This document shows, piece by piece, positions 1 through 5,206 of a stretch of 5,642 nucleotides of DNA. A program made the position numbers and the translations under genes. Location: contig SYFN01000021.1 in assembly GCA_005800405.1 (NCBI GenBank), positions 1-5,642 of the forward strand, in the 5' to 3' direction. Source of the stretch: Burkholderiales bacterium (GTDB lineage: Bacteria; Pseudomonadota; Gammaproteobacteria; Burkholderiales; Burkholderiaceae_D). Under the pieces are notes generated by a model that was not told where the DNA came from, did no database searches, and saw nothing but the letters and a program-made list of their open reading frames with translations. The stretch's first letter is position 1, and each line of letters begins with the position of its first letter.

Positions 1-84
1 AAAGCAGAAAAAGCCTTGCACTTGAGCTTGTTTCCACCCATTCCAACACCACAGGAGGTGATGCAAAGATTGAATCTACAATGA
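1..84 (+). CDS. C-terminal end of an unidentified protein (5' end outside window)
   Basis: The first frame is open from base 1 to a TGA at 82-84 and gives 27 residues, including LSLFPPIPTPQEVMQRL. The proline-rich turn followed by a short amphipathic helix looks like a genuine protein C-terminus, and none of the minus-strand frames here reads like a protein. The family is not recognised with certainty. A transposase tail is one possibility, because the frame ends 36 bases from the abnormally short end of the converging permease gene, as expected if a mobile element had landed there. That is inference: no terminal inverted repeat or target duplication could be established. The AGGAGGTGAT string at 53-62 lies inside this frame and has no useful start after it. 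Confidence 0.35.
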   Translation, partial: KAEKALHLSLFPPIPTPQEVMQRLNLQ

Positions 85-120
85 AGTCAAGCTAGACTAA
101 AAACTCTCACAGACTTTGGA

Positions 121-1356
121 TCAACATTTAACGCGGGTCAATATCGCGAGGATGACACCGACGTTCACCGCTACTACAAGATCAGCAAACACCGTCAGCA
201 AAAAAGTAATCACTAAAATTAGTCGATCAGCTGTGGGTGCGGTTTTGAGAATCTGTATGCAACGCGGAAGCTCACTCATCTTCCATGCGACTACAAGCAA
301 AATAGCGGCCAGTACCGCTAGCGGTATGCCAGAGGCGAAGGGAGCTAAAAATAGCAAGACGGCGACCAGCACCAGGGCATGCGTTATACCCGCCAGCGGG
401 CTATTGGCACCATTGCGTATATTGGTCGCCGTGCGCGCAATCGTACCGGTGGCTGCAAATCCGCCAAACAGCGGTGCGACAATATTTGCGATACCCTGCC
501 CGATGAGTTCCTGATTTGAATCATGTCGGGTGCCTGCCATGCCATCGGCAACTACCGCCGACAAAAGTGCCTCAATCGCACCCAGCATTGCAATCGTGAA
601 TGCCGGACCTATCAACATAATGATTTGCGATAGCGTCATCGCCGATAGGGCAAAGGAGGGCAAACCGGTCGGTATCCCACCAAATGCGCTCCCTATGGTG
701 GCCACGCCTGGTAATGGGTGGATCGTATGCAGCACAGTGATCACCATCATGGCAATCAAAGGACCCGGCACACGAGCCAGTGCTTTGACTCGCGGCGCAA
801 GCAAGACCAGCAAAAGACTTGCAACGGAGAGCTGCAGCGCGGGACCATGAATCTCAGACATCGATTGCAGCAGATGCCAGAGCTTTTCGTGAAAGTATTC
901 GCCTTCGGGTTTGGGTAAACCCAAAAAATCGGGCCATTGTCCGATAAAAATGATCACGCCAATACCGGCAATGAAGCCGACGATCACAGGCATGGGGATG
1001 AAGCGAATCACAGCCCCCATGCGCGCTAGGCCCATCAACAGCAGCATGACGCCCGCCATCAGCGTCGCTACCTCCAGACCGGCGATACCAAAACGTGCGG
1101 TAATGCCTAGAAGGATGGCAATAAATGCCCCTGTTGGCCCGGCAATCTGTATCCGACTACCACCCAGTAGCGTGATCAGTCCGCCACCGATGATCGCGGT
1201 ATAGATACCCTGCTCGGGCCGCGCGCCGGAAGCAATGGCAAACGCCATCGCCAGTGGCAAGGCCACGATACCAACGATGAGACCAGCGATGACATTGGGA
1301 AGCCAGTGAATCCGCGCAAACAATCCGGCGCGCTTGGCTTCAAGCAGGGCAATCAT
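121..1356 (-). CDS. SulP/SLC26-family anion permease lacking the STAS domain
   Basis: An inner-membrane transporter of the SulP (SLC26) family, which move sulfate, bicarbonate or other anions, often with H+ or Na+. The 411-residue product is almost entirely hydrophobic helices. Family landmarks are the first helix region with ALPLAMAFAIASG (about 32-44), GGSRIQIAGPTGAF (65-78), the stretch around GAIEALLSAVVADGMAG (259-275) and GFAATGTIARTATNIRNGA (299-317). It ends with TRVKC at about residue 411, just after the last predicted helix (about 379-406). Full-length bacterial members are about 500-560 residues and continue into a cytoplasmic STAS domain; no STAS sequence is visible in any minus-strand frame of bases 1-120. 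The ATG is the first possible start, because an in-frame TGA lies 15 bases upstream. The Shine-Dalgarno is poor (GGGGCGGG). It lies 63 bases downstream of the rhodanese gene on the same strand. Substrate cannot be assigned. It may be a disrupted gene or a naturally STAS-less member. Confidence 0.88.
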   Translation of the reverse strand: MIALLEAKRAGLFARIHWLPNVIAGLIVGIVALPLAMAFAIASGARPEQGIYTAIIGGGLITLLGGSRIQIAGPTGAFIAILLGITARFGIAGLEVATLMAGVMLLLMGLARMGAVIRFIPMPVIVGFIAGIGVIIFIGQWPDFLGLPKPEGEYFHEKLWHLLQSMSEIHGPALQLSVASLLLVLLAPRVKALARVPGPLIAMMVITVLHTIHPLPGVATIGSAFGGIPTGLPSFALSAMTLSQIIMLIGPAFTIAMLGAIEALLSAVVADGMAGTRHDSNQELIGQGIANIVAPLFGGFAATGTIARTATNIRNGANSPLAGITHALVLVAVLLFLAPFASGIPLAVLAAILLVVAWKMSELPRCIQILKTAPTADRLILVITFLLTVFADLVVAVNVGVILAILTRVKC

Positions 1357-1403
1357 GACCCGCCCCCGTCATGGACAATGGTGCGGTAAGGGGAAGCTGT
1401 CAT
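1353..1403 (-). other. Candidate 16-codon leader ORF coupled to the SulP gene
   Basis: Between the rhodanese stop and the permease start, a small frame begins with ATG at 1403-1401, reads MTASPYRTIVHDGGGS and ends in TGA at 1355-1353. Its stop overlaps the permease start as ATGA, the usual arrangement for translational coupling. A weak GAG lies a few bases before its ATG. The permease has only a G-rich, atypical ribosome site of its own, so coupling would make sense. The frame is short enough to be chance, and nothing in the peptide suggests a function. Confidence 0.2.
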
Positions 1404-1419
1404 ACGACTCGAAAATCGT

Positions 1420-2031
1420 TCAGTACCCCGGAAGATACATCTTGTTTTTATCGAGCTTATAGGTCCAGGGCAAACCGGCATTCTTCCAGCCGTTCAGCAG
1501 CCGCTGTCCAGCTTGTGGACCTTCGGCGACCGCATCGCCTTCAAAGCCATCAATCACGGAATAAACCTTGCTGTAGCCTTGCTCGGTGAGAAAGTTTGCA
1601 GCACGAGTTGTGCGATCTCCCGAGCGACAAATCAGAATTATCACGTCGCTCTTGCTGAGCTGACGCGAAGCCAGGCGTCGGGCAAGTTCCGGCTCGAAGT
1701 CTGCATTGACCTCCAACTTGAAACGACCGCTCTTGTCATCCCAGCCCGCATTCGGCGGATGCTCAAATGCAGGAACGTGAGCATCAGCGACCGAGGGCAT
1801 GCCAAGATAAGAAATTTCAGCGCGGGTACGTACATCGACAAACAAGGCCTTCTCGCCCAGTCTTTGCTTGAGCTCGTAGGCTTCGCGTGCCTCTACGTAA
1901 AGACCGGCTTTGGTTTGTTTTTGTGCTGGCACGCGTGCCAGATCCACTGCCTGTGTGGCGGGTGGCATTACCCAGACCACGAGTGCCAACACGAGCGGCA
2001 TGAGCACGGCTCGGTTTGGGGAGGAAAGCAT
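1420..2031 (-). CDS. Exported single-domain rhodanese-like protein
   Basis: A rhodanese-fold protein, a family that carries sulfane sulfur on an active-site cysteine as a persulfide. The 203-residue product starts with a signal peptide: a hydrophobic run at about 11-21 and a likely signal peptidase I site after ATQA (25-28), so it should act in the periplasm. The rhodanese domain spans about 45-190, with the FVDVRTRAE strand and turn (64-72) and the catalytic loop CRSGDRT (135-141) with Cys135 present, followed by the typical helix RAANFL. The DGFEGD segment (161-166) matches the conserved region near the end of such domains. The six-residue active-site loop favours a sulfurtransferase over a Cdc25-like phosphatase. 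The start is supported by GAGGTG four bases before the ATG. A permease gene follows 63 bases downstream on the same strand, suggesting joint transcription and perhaps a role in sulfur-compound handling. The sulfur donor and acceptor are unknown. Confidence 0.9.
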   Translation of the reverse strand: MLSSPNRAVLMPLVLALVVWVMPPATQAVDLARVPAQKQTKAGLYVEAREAYELKQRLGEKALFVDVRTRAEISYLGMPSVADAHVPAFEHPPNAGWDDKSGRFKLEVNADFEPELARRLASRQLSKSDVIILICRSGDRTTRAANFLTEQGYSKVYSVIDGFEGDAVAEGPQAGQRLLNGWKNAGLPWTYKLDKNKMYLPGY

Positions 2032-2056
2032 CTGTCACCTCGCAGAAAACGAACGA

Positions 2057-2086
2057 AATAAATATGCCGCCAATTCCGTTTGACAA
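2057..2086 (-). promoter_or_regulatory. Possible sigma-70 promoter for the rhodanese gene
   Basis: On the minus strand TTGTCA (2086-2081, five of six bases of the -35 consensus) is followed after 18 bases by TTTATT (2062-2057, four of six bases of the -10 consensus). Transcription would start near 2050 and give a leader of about 19 bases containing the GAGGTG ribosome site. Position and spacing are reasonable, but the -10 match is weak and this is a prediction by eye. Confidence 0.35.
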
Positions 2087-2115
2087 TCCATCCACAGTCG
2101 CTTGGGGTGCGGTAC

Positions 2116-2159
2116 AAAAAATGCCACCGTCACCAAGGTCTTGTGAGCCAGGTGCTTAA
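2116..2159 (-). terminator. Weak terminator-like element after the SbmA-like gene
   Basis: Downstream of the transporter stop, the minus strand has an imperfect stem built from CACC and GGTG (and TCAC/GTGA) segments, followed closely by six T residues (complement of the A run at 2116-2121). The stem is short and interrupted, so termination would be partial at best. If it works, it separates the chaN-sbmA unit from the rhodanese-sulP unit, which fits the possible promoter just beyond it. Confidence 0.25.
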
Positions 2160-2164
2160 GCGGT

Positions 2165-3163
2165 TCAGTCAGCCGGAGCCGGTGCAGCCTTCAAGTCACC
2201 AATGGTTGCTTCAAAAGCGCGCAGTCGCTTGTATACCGAAATCAGCTCGACGATGGTACCCCAGCTCCTGACCAAAAACTGGAAAGACATCTCTACCCGA
2301 CCAAACGCACGAACGATCTGCTGCATCACACCCAGCGTAATTGCGCCGGCCACTACGGTGGGTCCGAGTGCGATGTAAGGTACCAGAACACCAAACTGCA
2401 GGTAGGTGAATTTCGCTACATCAAAATACATATAGTGGAAAAACAAGCGGAAATAATTGGCCCGTACGTGAGAGAACAAATCTCTCACCACCGGTTCGGT
2501 ACCGCGCGCGGGATCGTCTTCGGCATGCACGAGCTCTTTGCGATACGCCGCCTCCACACGCTGGTTATTGAATTCCAGTCCCGGTAACTTGATGCCGACC
2601 AGAGCCAGGACCACGGTACCAAACAACGCGAACAAAACCGCAACATAGACCAGCGCATGATCAACAGCACCCAAAATGGGTACTTCAGCGACTTTCTTGG
2701 ATAGCGTCCACAAAATCGGAAGGAAAGCCACCAGAGTCATCAGCGAGTCCATCATGTTGGAACCCAGTGATTCCATAATGGCCGCGAAACGTTTGGTATC
2801 TTCCTGTACACGTTGACTCGCGCCTTCGATTTGTCGCAGGGAGGACCAGTGAACCGTGTAAAAATCATTCATCGCATGGCGCCAGCGGAAAACCCAGTGC
2901 TTCGTAAAAAATCCCAGAAAGACAGCAACGAGCACATAAGTACCAGCCAGCTTGCCAAAGCTGAGCAAAAAGCCGAAAAATTCTTCTATCGTGACCTCAC
3001 CCGGTTTACCCAGAGCCTTCTGGACGAGGTCATAAAACCCGCCAAACCAGTCATTGATTTGCACGTCGATCTGCACCTGATACCAAGTACCAAGAAAAAT
3101 CAATGCAGCGCCAGGCCACGCCCAAAGAGCCCAATGGCGGCTGAGAAAAAATGATTTGAACAT
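2165..3163 (-). CDS. SbmA/BacA-like peptide transporter (short form)
   Basis: An inner-membrane protein of the SbmA/BacA family, proton-driven importers that take up proline-rich antimicrobial peptides, microcins and related compounds. Conserved blocks are clear: a Y.V...V.IN.W...FYDL.QKAL region (28-51), HWVFRWRHAMNDFY (89-102), IEGASQRVQEDTKRFA (112-127), VGIKLPGLEFNNQRVEAAYR (189-208), AEDDPAR (214-220), NYFRLFFHYMYF (236-247) and SVYKRLRAFE (309-318). At 332 residues it lacks the first transmembrane portion of the roughly 400-residue E. coli protein, and its start aligns with the region near residue 80 of that protein. However, MFKSFF followed by a hydrophobic segment is a sensible N-terminus, so this looks like a naturally shorter subfamily and not a truncation. 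The ribosome site is weak (GAGA), preceded by a small dyad CCGAG-T-CTCGG at 3165-3175. It begins 19 bases after the ChaN-like stop, so the two are probably one operon. There is no ATP-binding domain, unlike the BclA-type relatives. Confidence 0.9.
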   Translation of the reverse strand: MFKSFFLSRHWALWAWPGAALIFLGTWYQVQIDVQINDWFGGFYDLVQKALGKPGEVTIEEFFGFLLSFGKLAGTYVLVAVFLGFFTKHWVFRWRHAMNDFYTVHWSSLRQIEGASQRVQEDTKRFAAIMESLGSNMMDSLMTLVAFLPILWTLSKKVAEVPILGAVDHALVYVAVLFALFGTVVLALVGIKLPGLEFNNQRVEAAYRKELVHAEDDPARGTEPVVRDLFSHVRANYFRLFFHYMYFDVAKFTYLQFGVLVPYIALGPTVVAGAITLGVMQQIVRAFGRVEMSFQFLVRSWGTIVELISVYKRLRAFEATIGDLKAAPAPAD

Positions 3164-3182
3164 ACCGAGTCTCGGGAAAAAT

Positions 3183-4061
3183 TTATTTTAGATTGAAGTC
3201 TTCGCAGGGATCGCCCCGCTCTACCTTATCGGTCAGCCAGACAAAATCATAGCGGCCAGCGAGGGACTTTATCAGTTCCTTGCGGTCAGTGCCGCTTTCG
3301 TAGAAACCGATGCTCCTGATTTTTAATGAAGGGTCAAGTGCTGACAAGACCTGAGGCACTCCATAATCCCGCCGCACATGCCCATTACCCGCGATCAGTA
3401 CTGCCGGCCGATGCGCAAGCAGTGCTGTTGCCATGGAAATATCCGTCGCACGCTGTACCAGCTTCATGGGTGCTAGATACTTTTCCGGCAGCTTGCCGCA
3501 ATGACCATCAACCAGATCCTGCTCCAGCTGAGCTCGCGCCGGGTCGGGCAAGGACGACTGCTCGTAAGACCTCGCCATGGGCAGTGCCATCGCACCCTGC
3601 CCCTGGGTCATCAGTTCTTTCGAAAAGCCGGCTGGTAGGTTGCCGCCAATGAGCGCATATCCACCGCCGAGTACTGATTCAAAAAGGGGTTGGTGCAGCG
3701 GCCACCCCCAACCGCTACGATTGAAGCCAGCAGCTTCCAGGTCGCTGCCGGCTTCGCCGGTGGAGGTAACACGGCCGCCCGCCGGCAAATGTTCAGCCAC
3801 GATCGTGGTTTTGACGTTGGCAAACCGGGGGATGAAGCCGGCGCGCGCTTGGTGATGGAAGGGATTGTCATGCAATTCACCCAGCAGCACGATATCAGCG
3901 CTACGCAAACGCTCGGCGAGGACAGGTTCCGAAATCTCCTTGCCACTGGCAAGATCAAGAATCTCTGCTGCAATGAGACCTTGATGAAAAAGTACCAAGA
4001 ACAAACAAGCCTTCAGGCAGCCTTTTATTTCTAATTTTGCTAAGTTCATTTCGCTACCCAT
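3183..4061 (-). CDS. ChaN-family (haem-binding-type) exported protein
   Basis: A member of the ChaN/Cofac_haem_bdg family, envelope proteins implicated in haem or iron handling. The 292-residue product begins with a basic and then hydrophobic leader (about 10-30) and a likely signal peptidase I site at LIAA/E (29-33). Family motifs follow: VLLGELHDNPFHH (58-70), VAEHLPAG (88-95), GFNRSGWGWPLHQP (112-125), VQRATDISMATALL (202-215) and IAGNGHVRRDYGVP (223-236). Many relatives are lipoproteins; here Cys15 and Cys19 precede the hydrophobic core and there is no lipobox, so a soluble periplasmic protein is more likely. The first ATG is preferred because AGGGG lies 9 bases upstream; an internal Met5 start is possible and would give a cleaner signal peptide. 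It is the first gene of a minus-strand run, 19 bases ahead of the SbmA-like transporter. Haem binding itself is inferred from the family. The upstream region shows no clear Fur box. Confidence 0.88.
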   Translation of the reverse strand: MGSEMNLAKLEIKGCLKACLFLVLFHQGLIAAEILDLASGKEISEPVLAERLRSADIVLLGELHDNPFHHQARAGFIPRFANVKTTIVAEHLPAGGRVTSTGEAGSDLEAAGFNRSGWGWPLHQPLFESVLGGGYALIGGNLPAGFSKELMTQGQGAMALPMARSYEQSSLPDPARAQLEQDLVDGHCGKLPEKYLAPMKLVQRATDISMATALLAHRPAVLIAGNGHVRRDYGVPQVLSALDPSLKIRSIGFYESGTDRKELIKSLAGRYDFVWLTDKVERGDPCEDFNLK

Positions 4062-4214
4062 CTGTAGTTGCCCCTATTTTAGGCGGTAGGTGAAAAACGT
4101 GCCGGATAGCATTCAATTGTGGTCCGACAGATGCTTTGCCTCTGCCACCAGTGGGTTAAAACGCTGAGTTGCGTCAGTCATCTTGATCGATGGGAGTGGA
4201 CACCATTTCGAACA

Positions 4215-4232
4215 TTGATGCTAGCCCATCAA
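4215..4232. repeat. Perfect 6-bp inverted repeat, possible operator
   Basis: TTGATG and CATCAA flank a six-base spacer. The half-site resembles that of FNR/CRP-type regulators, but the spacing is four bases too wide for an FNR box (TTGAT-N4-ATCAA). It could bind a dimeric regulator of either divergent gene; no regulator can be named. Confidence 0.35.
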
Positions 4233-4236
4233 CAGG

Positions 4237-4281
4237 CGACGGGGCTATACGCCCGTCGTGCTGCAGCGCCCACTGGCGTTG
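4237..4281. repeat. Two adjacent GC-rich hairpins
   Basis: The first hairpin pairs CGACGGG (4237-4243) with CCCGTCG (4252-4258) over an eight-base loop. Five bases later CAGCGCC (4264-4270) pairs with GGCGTTG (4275-4281) over the loop CACT, with one G-U pair in plus-strand RNA. Neither is followed by a T run, so they are not classical terminators. They could be part of a structured leader, a small RNA or the remnant of a mobile repeat. Confidence 0.45.
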
Positions 4282-4435
4282 CCCGTAACTACTGACCTAT
4301 CAGAAAGTCAGATGAATTTTTCTCGTTCTAAATGAGCTTGGCGAGGAATTTTATGCTCGACCGAGCGTCAAATTTTTATTGCGGGAGCTTTGCTTGATCG
4401 CTTGCTGCAGAGTCCGACCTTTCAAGGAGATGATG

Positions 4436-4765
4436 ATGGAAGAGAACAAGATTGCAGCGCGCAGTCAGGGTAGCTTTCCTTTGGATGATCCTTCTCAAGG
4501 ATTGCTGCATGACCATTACTTTGTACGTCAGCTGCTGCAACGTTATCTGAGTACCCAGGACCAGAAGGTAAAACAATATGCGGGCCCCAAGATTTGTGAG
4601 GCCTTGCTTCAACACACCCGGCTCGAGGAAGCCGTGTTTTATCCTGCAGTGGAAAAGCTGGATGCTGCCATGATCACGCGCTGTCTTGATGACCATCACG
4701 TTGCCGATGAATTGATTGAACAAATGCAGAACCTTTCACCGGGTGATGCGGCCTATGATGAATAA
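4436..4765 (+). CDS. Hemerythrin-like (HHE) protein, N-terminal part, split by in-frame TAA
   Basis: First 109 residues of an HHE cation-binding protein, a four-helix bundle that holds a di-iron centre and is used for oxygen, NO or iron sensing or storage. Ligand candidates are visible on helix A (HDH, 25-27), helix B (His60 and Glu64 in HTRLEEAVFYP) and helix C (His87/His88 in DDHHVADELIEQM). Relatives continue after the segment corresponding to SPGDAAYDE straight into helix D; here a TAA stands where they usually have Lys or another residue, and helix D follows in the same frame. Three consecutive in-frame ATGs occur at 4430, 4433 and 4436; the last is chosen because AAGGAG (4424-4429) then has a six-base spacer. 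An upstream TTG at 4379 is unlikely. No signal peptide is present, so the product is cytoplasmic. As it stands this piece lacks one helix and its iron ligands. Confidence 0.8.
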   Translation: MEENKIAARSQGSFPLDDPSQGLLHDHYFVRQLLQRYLSTQDQKVKQYAGPKICEALLQHTRLEEAVFYPAVEKLDAAMITRCLDDHHVADELIEQMQNLSPGDAAYDE

Positions 4766-4957
4766 ATGAAAAATCTGAGTGATGCGATCCACGCCCATAT
4801 GGAGCTCGAGGAGCAACAGCTCTTTCCTTTGGTCAGACAATCGAGTTTGAATCTTCAGGAATTGGCATTACGCATGCAATCCTATCAATCTAGCGTGGTA
4901 TCAGCCAAGACGAAAAGTAGCGGGCAGCGGACTGCACGCGGAGATCAGCTGCACTAA
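4766..4957 (+). CDS. Hemerythrin-like (HHE) protein, C-terminal helix D piece
   Basis: This 63-codon frame starts with ATG directly after the TAA of the previous piece and is in the same reading frame. Residues 1-25 carry the fourth HHE helix with the ligand pair His11 and Glu15 in HAHMELEEQQLFPLV, matching the usual end of the domain. The remaining 38 residues form a polar, probably flexible tail. No Shine-Dalgarno lies at a useful distance, so translation would need re-initiation at TAAATG or stop-codon readthrough. Together with the upstream piece it restores a full-length HHE protein of about 172 residues. The simplest reading is a single AAA-to-TAA type nonsense change or a sequencing error. 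A working two-chain protein is possible but unproven. Confidence 0.6.
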   Translation: MKNLSDAIHAHMELEEQQLFPLVRQSSLNLQELALRMQSYQSSVVSAKTKSSGQRTARGDQLH

Positions 4958-5106
4958 AAGTCTATCTCGCGCGAGGCTGCTTGCAGGGTAAGCAGCGCCT
5001 TGTCGCACGTCTGTACTACCTGCGGCGTTACTGCATTACCACCGACCAAGCGAGACAGATGCCAAACGCGATAGGGTGATTTGGGTAGGCCTTTTGTATT
5101 CCACCC
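4954..5106 (-). pseudogene. Possible remnant of a DNA methyltransferase C-terminus
   Basis: An open minus-strand frame of 50 codons runs from just after a TGA (5109-5107) to a TAG at 4956-4954. It includes the stretch SRLVGGNAVTPQVVQTCDKA (about residues 18-37). The GNAVTPQVV motif followed by a helix resembles the last conserved block of DNA cytosine and phage-type methyltransferases. There is no in-frame ATG or GTG, only an internal TTG, and none of the frames upstream continues the similarity, so it is most likely a fragment. The stop overlaps the hemerythrin stop on the other strand. A palindrome CTCGCGCGAG (4966-4975) and a 7-bp hairpin GCTGCTT/AAGCAGC (4976-4996) lie within it. The similarity is recalled, not searched. 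Confidence 0.25.
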
Positions 5107-5160
5107 TCACAAGCGCTCGCCGAAGGGTGATAAAAAAATCAAAGCCTCTGCCACTGCTGC

Positions 5161-5190
5161 AAAAAAACGGCGCTCAAGGCACCGTTTTTT
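5161..5190 (-). terminator. Bidirectional rho-independent terminator of the YceI-like gene
   Basis: AAAAAACGG (5162-5170) pairs with CCGTTTTTT (5182-5190), and an inner GC/GC pair extends the stem past one C-A mismatch around the loop TCAAG. Read on the minus strand the stem is followed by seven T residues and lies 17 bases after the YceI-like stop. Read on the plus strand it ends in six T residues, so it could also stop transcripts coming from the hemerythrin side. Confidence 0.8.
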
Positions 5191-5206
5191 GATGGTCTTG
5201 ACTTGC

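Larger units (their letters stand above)
4062..4435. other. Divergent intergenic region with inverted repeats, no gene seen
   Basis: These 374 bases separate the divergent chaN-like and hemerythrin-like genes and must hold both promoters. No frame here reads like a protein. Visible structures are TTGATG-N6-CATCAA (4215-4232), two adjacent hairpins (4237-4258 and 4264-4281) and a small dyad GCTCG-AC-CGAGC (4355-4366) about 70 bases before the hemerythrin start. On the minus strand TAAAAT occurs just before the ChaN ribosome site, too close to act as its -10 box. No convincing sigma-70 promoter pair was found for either gene. Confidence 0.6.

Noticed and set aside
53..62. Perfect extended Shine-Dalgarno string AGGAGGTGAT on the plus strand
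   Set aside because: It is read as Gln-Glu-Val within an open protein tail, and the starts that follow give only frames of 4-7 codons.
1513..2061. Plus-strand open frame of 182 codons opposite the rhodanese gene
   Set aside because: It is antisense to a gene with clear family motifs and a signal peptide, and its own translation shows no domain.
4090..4115. Sigma-54 promoter before the ChaN-like gene (GGCACG on the minus strand)
   Set aside because: The -24-like element is present, but no GC doublet lies at the required -12 position.
4215..4232. FNR-type oxygen-response site
   Set aside because: The half-sites fit, but the inner spacing is eight bases instead of four.
4376..4723. Minus-strand open frame of 115 codons across the hemerythrin gene
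   Set aside because: It mirrors the HHE coding sequence; the plus strand has the ribosome site and the iron-ligand motifs.
5102..5129. CACCCT/AGGGTG hairpin next to an A-rich stretch, as a terminator
   Set aside because: The loop is 16 bases and no T run follows the stem on either strand; the A run is on the wrong side.
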